Positions 51,625 through 62,046 of a DNA stretch of 64,000 nucleotides are shown in pieces. Under the pieces are notes generated by a model. The model had not been told where the DNA came from, ran no database searches, and worked only from the letters and a program-made list of their open reading frames with translations. The stretch spans positions 3,224,001-3,288,000 of the forward strand of contig JAUPSS010000002.1 of NCBI GenBank assembly GCA_040285825.1, written 5' to 3'. A program made the translations under genes and the position numbers. The stretch comes from Eukaryota sp. TZLM1-RC. Its lineage: Eukaryota; Metamonada: BaSk clade. Positions within the stretch are counted from its first letter, which is position 1; each line of letters begins with the position of its first letter.

Positions 51625-52257
51625 TCATTTACGAAGTTTTAACACCAACCACAGGACAACCAATACTATTACGATAAGAAACACAACAAAAACAAAATCC
51701 TGCTTTAAACGTCTACGAGTGCTTCTGACCATATTACCTCCAATTCTAGTAATACTATTCATTGATTTAAGTTTGTTTGTAATGGCACTCATCCATTCTC
51801 TCTGTTGTATTAATGAAGACAGAGAAGACTTGCTAGACTCTATGAATTCGTTAGTCATTCTCAACGATGAATGCAAGCTCCTCGCTTCATCTGCCTCGTC
51901 TACTAATAGTTTAACATCATCTGAAGCATCCACTGAACCAAAAAGTTCCTTGCGTTGTTGTCTTCGAGATTGTTCTTCCCTCGCTTTACGTATTTGTGTG
52001 TTCATGTTGTCCCAGTTCGTCACTAGAGTGTTTATCTTCGTTCGCCATATAACACGCTGATGTTCCGGTAGATTGGGTAATTCAGCTTCTAGCTGGACAA
52101 GTATACCACTGATGGCATGAAGTTGTGAATGCAGGGTTGCAGAGGAATCTTCTATATCGGAATCAGAGTAACATACCTGAAGAAACTTGTTGAGTTCCAA
52201 AGCAGCCTTTGAGGAGTGTAACTGTGCTTTCGCGTATAGAGACTGTATGGTTGTCAT
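51625..52257 (-). CDS. Qb-SNARE, membrin/GOSR2 (Bos1)-like
   Basis: 210 residues from ATG 52257. An N-terminal helical region begins IQSLYAKAQLHSSKAALELN, as in membrins. A SNARE helix occupies about residues 120-183 (LHSSLRMTNEFIESSKSSL), and a C-terminal anchor (VFLIVIVLVVLWLV) ends in a short basic tail LKLRK, the topology of tail-anchored SNAREs. Membrin acts in vesicle fusion between ER and Golgi. GOSR1/Gs28 is the alternative; the N-terminal LYxxA motif and the length favour membrin. It is a single exon. Confidence 0.8.
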   Translation of the reverse strand: MTTIQSLYAKAQLHSSKAALELNKFLQVCYSDSDIEDSSATLHSQLHAISGILVQLEAELPNLPEHQRVIWRTKINTLVTNWDNMNTQIRKAREEQSRRQQRKELFGSVDASDDVKLLVDEADEARSLHSSLRMTNEFIESSKSSLSSLIQQREWMSAITNKLKSMNSITRIGGNMVRSTRRRLKQDFVFVVFLIVIVLVVLWLVLKLRK

Positions 52258-52504
52258 AAAGTCGAGGAATAATGTTTATTTTAGGGAATTATTGTCTTAA
52301 GAAGGGGGAAAATGGTTTCACTTTTTTGCAATAATTGCGAAACCAAACCAAAACCAAACTGTTTTGCTTTTTTTAAACCTCGTTTTTTTACCCACATTGC
52401 TCAGCTTTTTAAGCCAAGTTGCCTTATTTTCATATAAATCCTTCTCAAAAATTTTATAATCAATAATCTCTGTATTTATTTTATAAATTATTTAATTTAT
52501 TGAG

Positions 52505-52675
52505 ATAAGAATCAAAGTCATCTAGAATTCAATATCCACCAAACAAGCATCACTTTTACTAGACCTACTCACAGCATTACGTTCATATTCTACACCAATA
52601 GCTTAAAGTACCTTTGAAATCATTTTTGGAATAGACTTGAAAATGCAAAAAACAACTCTGTTTAACCAGAAAGTG
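52505..52675 (-). pseudogene. Family A-like non-LTR C-terminal fragment
   Basis: The minus strand reads a C-terminal end with FCIFKSIPKMISKV and a terminal VDIEF*, parallel to IFKGMLKMVADALLSLGSHY and the VDL* end of the copy at 58.26 kb. Only the last 55 or so codons are left. Confidence 0.5.
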
Positions 52676-52679
52676 GAAT

Positions 52680-53240
52680 TCATTGTCTGGAATTCATTTA
52701 TTGGTGTGTATCTCTGTATTAGGAAATGTATTCAATTCCATACTTGATGATTACAACTCCTGACCAAATGTGATCACACTTGTAGTGTTAATTTTGGTAA
52801 ACAATATTACTAATATAAATTTATTAATCTTTGTACTGACAATAAAAATTCAAAACTAAACCTAGGACGGTCTTCTGCAGACTTTATCAACTTTTTTTTG
52901 ATGCTTGACCAATCCAAATCAATTTCCTCTTCTAGAATATCTTCGTTTCCAACGACTTCACCTGGATCTGAACGATGATTTCATTGGGAGATGCAGAATT
53001 CAGTGAACAGCTGTAAGCGGAAGAAGAAGACATTGTGGTTGCTTATAACCTTGCTTTTAACCTTGCTTGAAGTTGTTTAATGTACTTCAACTTCATGTAT
53101 ACTTTAGATTTCTAGATTTTTCTATATCAAACAAATTGTAATTTAGTGTTCTTGTGGAAAAATATCCTGAGACAAAATGTTGGACTGGTGCAACAAGCAA
53201 TTAAATTTCCTCTTAATTAACAACAAGATTGTATTTTAAC
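52680..53240. other. Intergenic, no supported feature
   Basis: No gene recognised. A purine/pyrimidine-biased stretch at 52.9-53.0 kb shows short frames only. Confidence 0.4.
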
Positions 53241-53316
53241 TTTGAGTTTTTGGTTTGGTTTCGGTTTTTCCCTTGAACAAACCAAAACCAAAACCAAAAC
53301 CAAACCAACAATCCAA
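53240..53316. repeat. AACCAAA tandem repeat with inverted partner (hairpin-forming)
   Basis: A TTTGGTTTGGTTTCGG arm is followed after a short loop by four to five ACCAAA units, so the strand can fold back. A related AACCAAA run with an adjoining TTGCAATAATTGCG palindrome occurs at 52335-52365. A simple-sequence or MITE-like remnant. Confidence 0.5.
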
Positions 53317-53319
53317 TAA

Positions 53320-53970
53320 CGAAAAACCATTTGCAACCTAGTCTTTAGTTTTAAATTAAGAGAAATTTCTATGTACAAAAAGTTACTAATTGTTCCTCCC
53401 ATATTTTTGCAAAAATACAGTGGAGGAAAGAAATTGAAAAATTACCCTTATCTATCACTACGAAACTGAACTGTTTTCAAGAACCGGGTCTACACATTAT
53501 GGTTAATGTACAAAATCCTAATGAGAGAAACACCAAGACCTCTAACTCTAAACAACTATTACAAATAGTAAAAAAGCAGGCATGTGCTAGTTTCGTTAAC
53601 TTTAGTTGTGAGTTGGTTCAAATTTTTCATTACTATTGTTTTATTTACAATGAATGTATGAAGACTTAACGCATCCTGTCGTAAACCTAAAACTCGTTTG
53701 ATCTGTCTGCTGCTTTTCAAAGCCTAGTTCAATGTGTGTGATCTACACGAAAGAAATTGAATATGATTCATTTTTTGACTAATTTCAAAAACAGTACGAC
53801 CTAATAGATATAAGTATCTTTGTAGGTTTGACATTTTTAGAGGAATTAATCTGATGGCTTCTTTTTCAACCTTCACAAAATTATCTCAGTTGTTGTTTTC
53901 AGATTTGTATATGTCAATAATCCTTGTGTTTTTTTGAAGTATACATATATTATTCAAACATAATTGTAAA
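53320..53970. other. Intergenic, no supported feature
   Basis: AT-rich; no feature recognised. Confidence 0.4.
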
Positions 53971-53974
53971 ACAC

Positions 53975-54205
53975 TGAAAATCTATTTCCTCAAACTCCGC
54001 ATCTACTATTCACAATTGACCTACAGCATTTTCGTCATAAAATTCTCCTAGTGATAACAACGAGATAGAAATAAGGCTATACATTCCCTTAAAAATAAAA
54101 AAATACAATTCTGTTATGCCAAAACGTTCGGTCAAATATTCTCCCAGTTGTATTTTTGACAATAGATGAGAAATCGTCCAAAAAGGATAACGTTTTTAGT
54201 GTTGA
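53975..54205 (-). pseudogene. Non-LTR C-terminal fragment upstream of the MetRS gene
   Basis: The minus strand reads LDDFSSIVKNTTGRIFDRTF, WHNRIVFF, then FKGMYSLISISLLSLGEFY, matching FLDDFEMIVKRRTGRNFNRL and its continuation in family A. It lies about 100 nt before the MetRS start and so bounds the room for that promoter. Confidence 0.58.
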
Positions 54206-54299
54206 GATCAAGATTGTAGATCACAACTCTTGACCAATTTTGATCACGTTTCTAGTGAAAAATTTAATAAAGGGTTTCAATTATTAGAAATTGAAGTAA

Positions 54300-56519
54300 A
54301 TGAAACAAATAATAAATGAACAAATAGCACTACCAATGCCAAACATTCAAGCTCTCAAAGGACATCCTCTTGCTGTTGCTGTCAGTGTTGCACTAGAGCG
54401 CTGCAACAAGGCTTCTCTCATCAACCTTAACCCCTCTCTTCACACGCCCCTTCAATGGGATAGACCATCGGGCACTTTATTTGATTTCATCTCGATTCTC
54501 CATGCAATCGATCCCTCTCTTTTTCCACAAAAAGACCTCTCTACTATCTACAACATTGCCAACATATCCTCAAAACTCAACAAAGCTGCCCGTCTCCATC
54601 TTGCCCATGTATCGGAGCTCTCTGTTATTTCTCCCGATCTTGTCAACGATTCTCTCAACTCCATAACCTCTACTCTTTCTTCTCTCCAATCATATCTCCC
54701 TACTTCTCTTCCTTCTACCACCGATCTCACCGCTGCCGATCTCATCATTTTTTCATCCATATTTCCGTTCTTCTCATTTTCATCTACTTTCTACCCACAT
54801 GCATCCACCTTCCCACACCTCTCTAACTATTTCTCTCACTTGACATCCCTCTCTGTCATTCACAGTGCCATGACCCTCTCCTGTCCACTTCCTGAACTTC
54901 TCCTCTCCTCTCTCCGCCAAACTCTTACTGTTTCACCCCATGAACAAGTCTCCCATACCATAACCAAAGCAAGTAAACAACCCGTGTACATCTCCACCCC
55001 CATTTATTACGTGAACGGCACTCCTCACATTGGTCATGTGTACACCACGCTCCTTTGCGATGTTGTGAGTAGATGGTATAAAACACGTGGTGATGACGTG
55101 TACTTTCAGACAGGTACTGACGAGCACGGTCAAAAAGTTGCCCAGACAGCTGAACAGAGAGGGATTACACCAAAGGAAATGTGTGACGAGATTTCAACCA
55201 ATTTCCGGTCAGTTTTTGACCTCTTCGACTTTAATTATGATCGTTTTATTCGTACTACTGATGAAGATCACGAAAAAGCGGTCATTCACATGTGGAACTT
55301 GCTCTACAACAATGGTCACATCTACAAGGGTGTTCATGAAGGGTGGTATGCTGTCAGTGATGAAGCCTTCCTTACAGAAAGCCAAGTAGAAGATAAAGAA
55401 GTTGATGGAAAGGTTGTGAAGGTCAGCAAGGAGAGTGGTAATGTTGTGGTCCGGTTTAAAGAAGAAAACTACATGTTCAGATTATCCAGTTTTCAAGATA
55501 AATTATTGGAATTTTATAATAATAATGCTGAATTTATTGTACCGAAATACCGTCATTCTGAAGTGGTGGCGTTCATTTCTTCTGGGTTGCAAGATATTTC
55601 GGTGTCAAGAGCTAATGTTAAATGGGGAATTCCAGTTCCTAATGATCCAAGCCACACTATTTACGTTTGGATTGATGCTCTCACCAATTACCTAACTGGG
55701 ACTGGTTTCCCTAGCAAATCACCCTCTTGGCCTTGTGACTATCACGTTTTAGGTAAGGATATCACTCGATTCCACGCTATCTATTGGCCTGCAATGTTGA
55801 TGGGTGCTGGTATTGAGTTGCCAAAGAAGCTTGTAGTCCACGGTTGGTGGACCGCCAACAAGGCTAAGATTTCCAAATCATTAGGTAATGTTTTTGATCC
55901 GATTGAAGTAGCAAACATTCATGGTCTAGACTCTTTAAGGTACTTTTTATGTAGAGAAGCTTCCTTGTCCTCTGATGGTGATTATAGTGAGTTTTCAATG
56001 GTTGCTAGAAAGAATGCTGATTTGGCTGATTCGTTTGGTAATTTGGTTTGCAGAGCTTTATCACCCGCTCTTAATAAAGAGCAGAAAATACCTGTTTGTG
56101 GGCAGCTTACAGTTGCTGATCAGGAAGTTGCTGACGTGGTTTCTGACCTGGTCAATGTTTTTGACCTTCACATGATTGCTTTCAACACTCAGAATGCTTT
56201 GAAGGAAGTTTTCAGAGTTGTTGGTGTTTTGAATAAGTACATTATGGATCAAGCACCCTGGAAATTGTTGAAACAGGAAGGTACACGTGATAGGGTCGAT
56301 ACAATTCTTTACGTTTTGATTGAATCACTTCGATTGATTGGTTGCTGTTTGTGGTGTGTCATGCCTTCTACTATTGATCTCATGTTTGATCAGTTGGGAG
56401 TTCCTCAAAATTTGAGAAATGGGGTTGAAAATTTCAAATTTGGACTTTTACCGTGTGGTTTGGAATTTGGTAGTGATAGGAAGATTTTGTTTGAAAAAAG
56501 CGTTTTAAAGTCGGTTTAG
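54300..56519 (+). CDS. Methionyl-tRNA synthetase, bacterial/organellar type, with N-terminal GST-like extension
   Basis: 739 residues from ATG 54300. It charges tRNA(Met) with methionine. Residues 1 to about 225 look like a GST-C/AIMP-type helical domain (LNKAARLHLAHVSELSVI, TAADLIIFSSIFPFF), as found on cytosolic synthetases for complex formation. The class I core begins at about 232 with ISTPIYYVNGTPHIGHVYTT (HIGH at about 242-245). The connective peptide lacks a Cys4 zinc knuckle (GWYAVSDEAFLTESQVED), and the second signature is KISKS (about 523-527). The zinc-less CP domain fits the bacterial MetG2/mitochondrial MARS2 branch. No EMAP-II-like C-terminal domain. No targeting peptide is visible, so a cytosolic role is likely. 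Confidence 0.9.
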   Translation: MKQIINEQIALPMPNIQALKGHPLAVAVSVALERCNKASLINLNPSLHTPLQWDRPSGTLFDFISILHAIDPSLFPQKDLSTIYNIANISSKLNKAARLHLAHVSELSVISPDLVNDSLNSITSTLSSLQSYLPTSLPSTTDLTAADLIIFSSIFPFFSFSSTFYPHASTFPHLSNYFSHLTSLSVIHSAMTLSCPLPELLLSSLRQTLTVSPHEQVSHTITKASKQPVYISTPIYYVNGTPHIGHVYTTLLCDVVSRWYKTRGDDVYFQTGTDEHGQKVAQTAEQRGITPKEMCDEISTNFRSVFDLFDFNYDRFIRTTDEDHEKAVIHMWNLLYNNGHIYKGVHEGWYAVSDEAFLTESQVEDKEVDGKVVKVSKESGNVVVRFKEENYMFRLSSFQDKLLEFYNNNAEFIVPKYRHSEVVAFISSGLQDISVSRANVKWGIPVPNDPSHTIYVWIDALTNYLTGTGFPSKSPSWPCDYHVLGKDITRFHAIYWPAMLMGAGIELPKKLVVHGWWTANKAKISKSLGNVFDPIEVANIHGLDSLRYFLCREASLSSDGDYSEFSMVARKNADLADSFGNLVCRALSPALNKEQKIPVCGQLTVADQEVADVVSDLVNVFDLHMIAFNTQNALKEVFRVVGVLNKYIMDQAPWKLLKQEGTRDRVDTILYVLIESLRLIGCCLWCVMPSTIDLMFDQLGVPQNLRNGVENFKFGLLPCGLEFGSDRKILFEKSVLKSV

Positions 56520-56529
56520 TTAATAAATT

Positions 56530-56875
56530 AGTTTTAGTTTTATATTTTTATTGATTTAATTCGTGGTATTTTCTACTTCCTCAATTGCAGTAATTGATGT
56601 ACTTGTAGATGATTTAGTTACAGAGAGTTACAGTGCAACACCTGATAATCACAATTTATATCAACATTTATCTGACTGCTGAAGAAGAGAAAGAAAAAAC
56701 TAACATCATTATTAGTTAAAATTAAATAATTCAGTTCATATGGCAGTTTATCACTTTTTTCCCATAATACACATTTCAAAGCACCTTGGTTTTAAACCAA
56801 GTGCTACATTGAACTATTGATTTAAAGATTTAAAGGTCGTGTTCAGTGATAAGTAATTTTCATTTTAGGGCAAAA
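56530..56875. other. Spacer after the MetRS gene
   Basis: AT-rich, contains AATAAA-like motifs shortly after the stop (56522). No further feature recognised. Confidence 0.4.
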
Positions 56876-56879
56876 AAGC

Positions 56880-58262
56880 ATTATTTTTACAAACATTATC
56901 AATGGTAAACCAAAAACTTCGTCTTTTGGCTAATCAAACCCATTCAAGTCAATGATGGAAGATTTTCGTGATTGTTTCTACTCAAAAGTTGATAAACTGA
57001 GTAACAATATATTAAATAGAGCCAATATAAGAGCCGGTGTTTCAAGGGTTTTATTGGATGTAGAACCAGGAATGTTGAAAAGTCACTTATTTTCTTCAGC
57101 AAATTTGGGTGGTATTGGATTTACTAAGTCTTCAATTTTGTGTCAATCAGCATTCTTGGGTGGTGGCAAAAATTCTATTTATGAATTTTCTCGTAGATTT
57201 CGTAATGATTCTCATCTGTCAGTTCCCAATTGCAGTCCATATTTGTTTGAGTTATCTTGTGAACTTGAAAAATTGCCGCCACAAATTTGGACCAAATGTT
57301 TTCCTCAATCAATTCAAGAAATTCCAAACCGATCTCTTTTTAATTTACAGTTTTGATGTAAAAAGCTTCAACAAAAATTGTCAAAGATTTTTGAAAGCTT
57401 GGATTTTGATGTTAGACTTGGCTTGGCCAAGAAAAAGAATCCCGCTTTTGCAAATCTTTTACAAGATATGTGTGACAGTACTTCTTCTGCCTTAGTAACA
57501 ACAATTGAACAAGTTTATGGTACTCTCTTATCCGATTCTGCTTGGACTCTGAATATGAGATTTCGTTCCTTTATCTGGCCTGATAATTTACCTCATAATT
57601 TAATTTGTAAATGTTCTCGAGAAATTACAACTACTCATTTGTTAAATTGTAAACATTTTATTACTTTTAGAAGCAAGGTTCATGATGCTGTAAGAGACCA
57701 GTTATATTGTATGTGTAAATCTCATAGAATTGAATCCTTCTTGGAACCTCTGTTGTCAAATCTGTTTGATGCTGAAGATGATTTTCATAAGAATAATAGA
57801 GGTGATGTTATATTACCTGGATTAGATGGAAGTTTCATTTTATTGGATGTAATGTCTGTTGATCCTTGTAATGCCTCAAATGAAAGGCTAGTTAATTCTG
57901 AAATTCATAATCTCCTTTCAAATGCTGAAAATTTTAAATTCAAAAAATACAATAAACCTTTGTCTAAATTGGCCAGTCTACAGCATGCAAAATACAATTT
58001 GTATCCATTTGTATTTTCCCTTTTTGGTTCACTTGCACCAACTGCTTTACGTTTTTTGGATGATTTTGAAATGATTGTAAAGAGAAGAACTGGCAGAAAT
58101 TTCAACAGATTGTTTTGGCAAAATAGAATTGTGTTTTCTATTTTTAAGGGGATGTTGAAGATGGTTGCTGATGCTTTGCTTTCTCTTGGATCTCACTATG
58201 AGAGAGTTGCATCTAGTGTTTTTGTTCTGAGAGAGATGGATTTTTTAGATGTTGATTTATAG
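56880..58262 (+). mobile_element. Non-LTR retrotransposon, family A, best-preserved truncated copy
   Basis: A single reading frame from 56952 to 58262 is interrupted only by one TGA (57354-57356), where a relative has TGC (RFCLKK). Order: thumb/linker (IGFTKSSILCQSAFLGGGKN), SIYEFSRRF, RLGLAKKKNPAFANLL, the knuckle CKCSREITTTHLLNCKHF, KVHDAVRDQLYCMCKSH, the endonuclease (RGDVILPGLDG, LLDVMSVDP, KFKKYNKP) and the end LDVDL*. The RT catalytic region is missing, as expected of 5' truncation. This copy best shows the family's C-terminal half. Confidence 0.9.
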
Positions 58263-58663
58263 GTTTTGAATAAAATTAAAATTTTGTAAAAAAAGTTCAA
58301 TTAAAAAAAAGTTTTTCAAGGGAAGTTGAAATAATAGAAAAATTGGGATTTTGTAATTTTGTATCGTGTAAAGGAAAGTAAATCATAATTGGTGACAAGT
58401 AGATAAGACAATAAACTAAATTATGAAAACTGGGGACTGTCTTCAAAAACCCAAACCAATTCTATTCAATCAGTGGGAGTAATATCAGTCAGATTGTAAA
58501 ATCCTGGATACAAGCATCAAACACAACAGCCTTTCACAAACATGGTTGCCAAAATCAACTATCTAATCACTGCTTATTAGAATCAACTTAAAATACCCAG
58601 TATTTGAAGATAAATTGTTAAAAATAGTAATAGTTACCCGTTACAACCCAAAGAATCAACTTA

Positions 58664-60145
58664 ATGTCTACGGATGCATCTACTGGTTCACACGAATCAT
58701 CCTCTCGATTTTGTGAACCACAACAGTCCTTAGACAATGCACTTGGCAACTTTCGTCTTTCCTCTGTTCAGCTTACTGTCAGAAGCACTAAACCTAGAGG
58801 CCGTGTCCTTGCAGGTCAGTATGGTCTTGGTGAAACCATTGGGGAAGGCCAACTGGGCAAGGTCAGATTAGGTTGGCGCCTTCATCCACGTGATCAAAAA
58901 TCCCCTTCCTCCTATGAACGACGTGTTCCTGTCCGTACTCATCTTCCTCCTGAGCCCAATACCGGTGTTGCTATCAAAATCTTCAACATATCCAAACTTA
59001 AGAAGATACGCGCTGTTGATGCTGTGTGTTCTGAAATAGACGCTCTCTCTTCTCTCTCACACTCCAATGTCATCAAGCTATACGAAGTAATTGAAAACTC
59101 TGCCAAAAACAGGGTTTACCTAGTTCTTGAACTTCTTGAAGGATCGACACTTGGTCAATTGATATCCTCAAACCCAAATGGTCTTCCTGAGACTGATTGT
59201 ATTAGTCTCTTTCGTTCTGTACTCAACGCCACGTCACATTGCCATCAGCAAGGAATTGCTCACAGAGATATAAAACCAGATAACTTGATGTTTACTGCAG
59301 ATAAGTACCTGAGATTGGTGGATTTTTCCGCAGCTGCTTTGGCTAATACTCAGTCGAGATTTTCACAACAAATAAATTTAGTTAAATCAGTCAAACTCAC
59401 TGATGAAGGTAATCGTTATGGTTCACCTGCGTTTCTGCCCCCCGAACTTCTCGACCCACATGCCACGTCATCACCCAGTCAAGATTCTGTTTCTAGTTTT
59501 CAAGCAGGAATACAAGCAGATTCGTGGGCGATTGGGGTTTCTTTCCATATTGCCCTTTGTGGAAGGTTTCCATTTCCATCAAGTGATTTGTCTTTGATTA
59601 ATGTCCAGGACGATATTCGTCATGGTAGAATCACAATTGATCCCTCAATATCAAAATCAATGAATGATTTGATTGGTAAATTATTGGATGTCAACGTGAC
59701 TTCAAGATTAACCCCAACTCAAGCGCTTTGTCATTATTGTTTTGGTACAAAATTAAATATTCTGAAATTCAAACCTTTTTTTCTTTCAAATTCACTTAAA
59801 TCTTGTTTTTCTTTTTTAAGATTTATGAGAAAAGATCAAGACAATCATGACCATGATCATTATCAGAGTCCACATTGTAATTCAAATGAACGGGCTTCTT
59901 TTGAGGACGAGTCTTCTATACAAACGTTCTCTCCAGAATGGAGTGGTTCTCGACCGTCATCGCGTGCTTCATCACGTTCCAGATCACGTGGGAGGCATTT
60001 TGATAACGGATTTGATTGGTTATTTGATAGTGTCAAGGAAGATACACCGAATTTGGAAGATTTGGCTAATTTAACTGACGGTCATCATCCTCCTCCGCCT
60101 TTGGTTTACGAAGAAACAGATGATGATGATTGTAGCGTGATGTGA
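58664..60145 (+). CDS. Serine/threonine protein kinase (CAMKK/SNF1-upstream-kinase-like) with CaaX end
   Basis: 493 residues from ATG 58664. The kinase domain covers about residues 50-365: Gly-rich loop GEGQLGKVRLG (about 60), VAIKIF (catalytic Lys), HRDIKPDN (about 200), VDFSAAA in place of DFG (about 219), GSPAFLPPELL, and an F-helix DSWAIGVSFHIALCGRFPF. The GxPAFxxPE loop is typical of CaMKK/SAK1-type kinases that activate AMPK/SNF1. A long insertion with RDQKSPSSYERRVPV lies between beta strands, before VAIK. The C-terminal third is Arg/Ser-rich (SRASSRSRSRG) and then acidic, ending DDDDCSVM, a CaaX box whose Met suggests farnesylation, hence membrane attachment. No intron. Confidence 0.88.
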   Translation: MSTDASTGSHESSSRFCEPQQSLDNALGNFRLSSVQLTVRSTKPRGRVLAGQYGLGETIGEGQLGKVRLGWRLHPRDQKSPSSYERRVPVRTHLPPEPNTGVAIKIFNISKLKKIRAVDAVCSEIDALSSLSHSNVIKLYEVIENSAKNRVYLVLELLEGSTLGQLISSNPNGLPETDCISLFRSVLNATSHCHQQGIAHRDIKPDNLMFTADKYLRLVDFSAAALANTQSRFSQQINLVKSVKLTDEGNRYGSPAFLPPELLDPHATSSPSQDSVSSFQAGIQADSWAIGVSFHIALCGRFPFPSSDLSLINVQDDIRHGRITIDPSISKSMNDLIGKLLDVNVTSRLTPTQALCHYCFGTKLNILKFKPFFLSNSLKSCFSFLRFMRKDQDNHDHDHYQSPHCNSNERASFEDESSIQTFSPEWSGSRPSSRASSRSRSRGRHFDNGFDWLFDSVKEDTPNLEDLANLTDGHHPPPPLVYEETDDDDCSVM

Positions 60146-60565
60146 TTGGTGGTTTGTGTTTTTTGTACGTTTATTTTTGTATTTATTTAGTTTTAATTTA
60201 ATTTATTTGTTTTATTAAATTTTATCAATTTTTATTAGCAATTTCATTTCAAAACTTTATATTTAATCAAGTACTCCAAGAAATCAGGTTGTCCGCAACT
60301 TTGAATTTTTTTGACAGATTGGTTACACCGCGAATCAGCTTATACAAATGTGTGAAACTCAATTTTAAATTCATCAAAAAGTTCTTTCAGTGGTGTATCA
60401 TAGAGCTTCATGGAGTACCTCACTAGTGATATGATGTAGACGAGTATTTAAATAATTTTAATTCATAAAACCAATCAATTTAAAATTTATGAAGATAACA
60501 ATTTTTATAATTATTGATTTATTAAATTAAATTTATTTATTTTTTTATTTAATATTTTTTATTAA
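60146..60565. other. Spacer, no supported feature
   Basis: AT-rich 3' flank of the kinase gene. Nothing recognised. Confidence 0.4.
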
Positions 60566-60567
60566 AA

Positions 60568-60715
60568 ACCTATAAATCAACATCTAAATAATCCATCTCT
60601 CCCAAAAGAAAAACACTAGATGCAACTCTCTCATAGTGAGATCCAAGAGAAAGCAAAGCATCAGAAACCATCTTCAGCATCCCCTTAAAAATAGAAAACA
60701 CAATTCTATTTTAAT
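60568..60715 (-). pseudogene. Family A non-LTR C-terminal fragment
   Basis: The minus strand reads NRIVFSIFKGMLKMVSDALL, then SLGSHYERVASSVF and VDL*, almost the same as the end of the copy at 58.12-58.26 kb but inverted. Only about 48 codons are left, an extreme 5' truncation. Confidence 0.72.
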
Positions 60716-60719
60716 TTTT

Positions 60720-61365
60720 TTATTTTATTTTATATTAAATTTTAATACCTTCCACTTTGAATCCAATTTGTGCAATGTCACCTGATGAGGTTGTCGTTAT
60801 TGGTTATACCAACAAAATCATTTTCAATAAGGAAATGACTGCTAATGTATTTACCTAAACTACTGCTGAGATAAGTGGTATTTAAGAAATCAGTTATCAT
60901 TGTCAGATTAAATTGTTATTGAGTTTTCATTTGGAGATATTCTCAATTTGTTTATGAAACAAATTCATTGAAACTTATAAAAATAATAATAATGAGATTC
61001 CAGGAAGGCTGATTGTTGAAACTCTCCAAGTCTAGGTCGTGGACCGAGAATGATAATTGAAAGATTACCAGATCATGTTGGGTTTTTCATCATTTCCAAT
61101 GGGCTGTATGTGGAACAAAGCAGAGCCACAATGACGAGAGCACAGGGAGACGAAACTTTGCCAACTGAACTTCATGAAACAAGAATCAAACAAATGGATT
61201 AAAATAGATTTGATTTAATTAATAACGGCTAGATAATTCATGGAATTTGTTCTTCACCAGTTATAACCCAAGTTTCTTTCCATTCTAAGGCTTCCTGCTC
61301 TTCATTATTGATTTATTTATTGAAATTTATACAATAACAATATTTTATTCAACAACGAATATGAA
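60720..61365. other. Spacer, no supported feature
   Basis: No gene recognised. Confidence 0.4.
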
Positions 61366-61369
61366 AACA

Positions 61370-62046
61370 TAAAATACACAATTAAAACTCCATATCCTCA
61401 AAACCTGCTTCCCCTACATCAAAAAAAATTGCGAAAGATTCAGAAAATTTCCCAAAAGAAGACAGTGAATCAGAAATCAGTTTTACCATTCCCTTAAAAA
61501 TAGAAAATACAATCCTGTTTTACCAGTAAACACGATTGGAAATTCTTCCAGTTCCTTCCTTTACAACTACAACAAATTCCTCAAGGAAAGCCATAGCAGC
61601 CTTACCCAAAGATCCAAGCAAAGAAAATCAAAGGGACATAAATTATATTGGGCATGGGAATTTTCATTAATCGAGGAAATGGGTTTCGCATATTTAGCAA
61701 TTTTATATTTTTCGCCTGCAAGAAGAGGATTATTTACATCCGAGTTAATTAGATGCTCGTTAGAGGAATTACAAGGGTCAATAGACATGGCGTCTAAAAT
61801 ATTAAAACTACCATTTAAACCGAGAACAACTAGATCACCTCTTGTCAGACCCATAGAAGCCCTGTTTTAACGCGTACTATCAATATTGGGATCATCAAGA
61901 ATTAATTTTGATATCAGCGGTTCTAAAAAGGAATCTACTCTATATGATTTGCACATTACATGAATTTGGTCCCTGACGTTATTATGCACTTTGCTTCTAA
62001 ACGTAATGAAATGTTTGCAGTTCAAAAGATGAGTAAACAAAAGAGG
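61370..62046 (-). mobile_element. Family A non-LTR retrotransposon, 5'-truncated copy
   Basis: Begins inside the knuckle (LLFTHLLNCKHF at 62046). It runs through a frame-broken endonuclease (MGLTRGDLVVLGLNGSFNIL, DAMSIDPCNSSN, YKIAKYAKP) and ends VGEAGFED-like at about 61385. It is close to the copy at 4.5-5.19 kb: same AKYAKPISS and NENSHAQY. It lies only about 230 nt upstream of the Rpt1 start. Confidence 0.8.

Noticed and set aside
52741-54270. Short repeat with AACTC.TGACCAA...TGATCAC at 52.75 and 54.22 kb
   Set aside because: Possible upstream parts of the two adjacent non-LTR tails; too short to call a separate element or a regulatory site.
57354-57356. TGA recoding (alternative genetic code or selenocysteine)
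   Set aside because: The kinase gene and other genes end with TGA normally, and the sister retroelement has TGC here; a simple mutation explains it.
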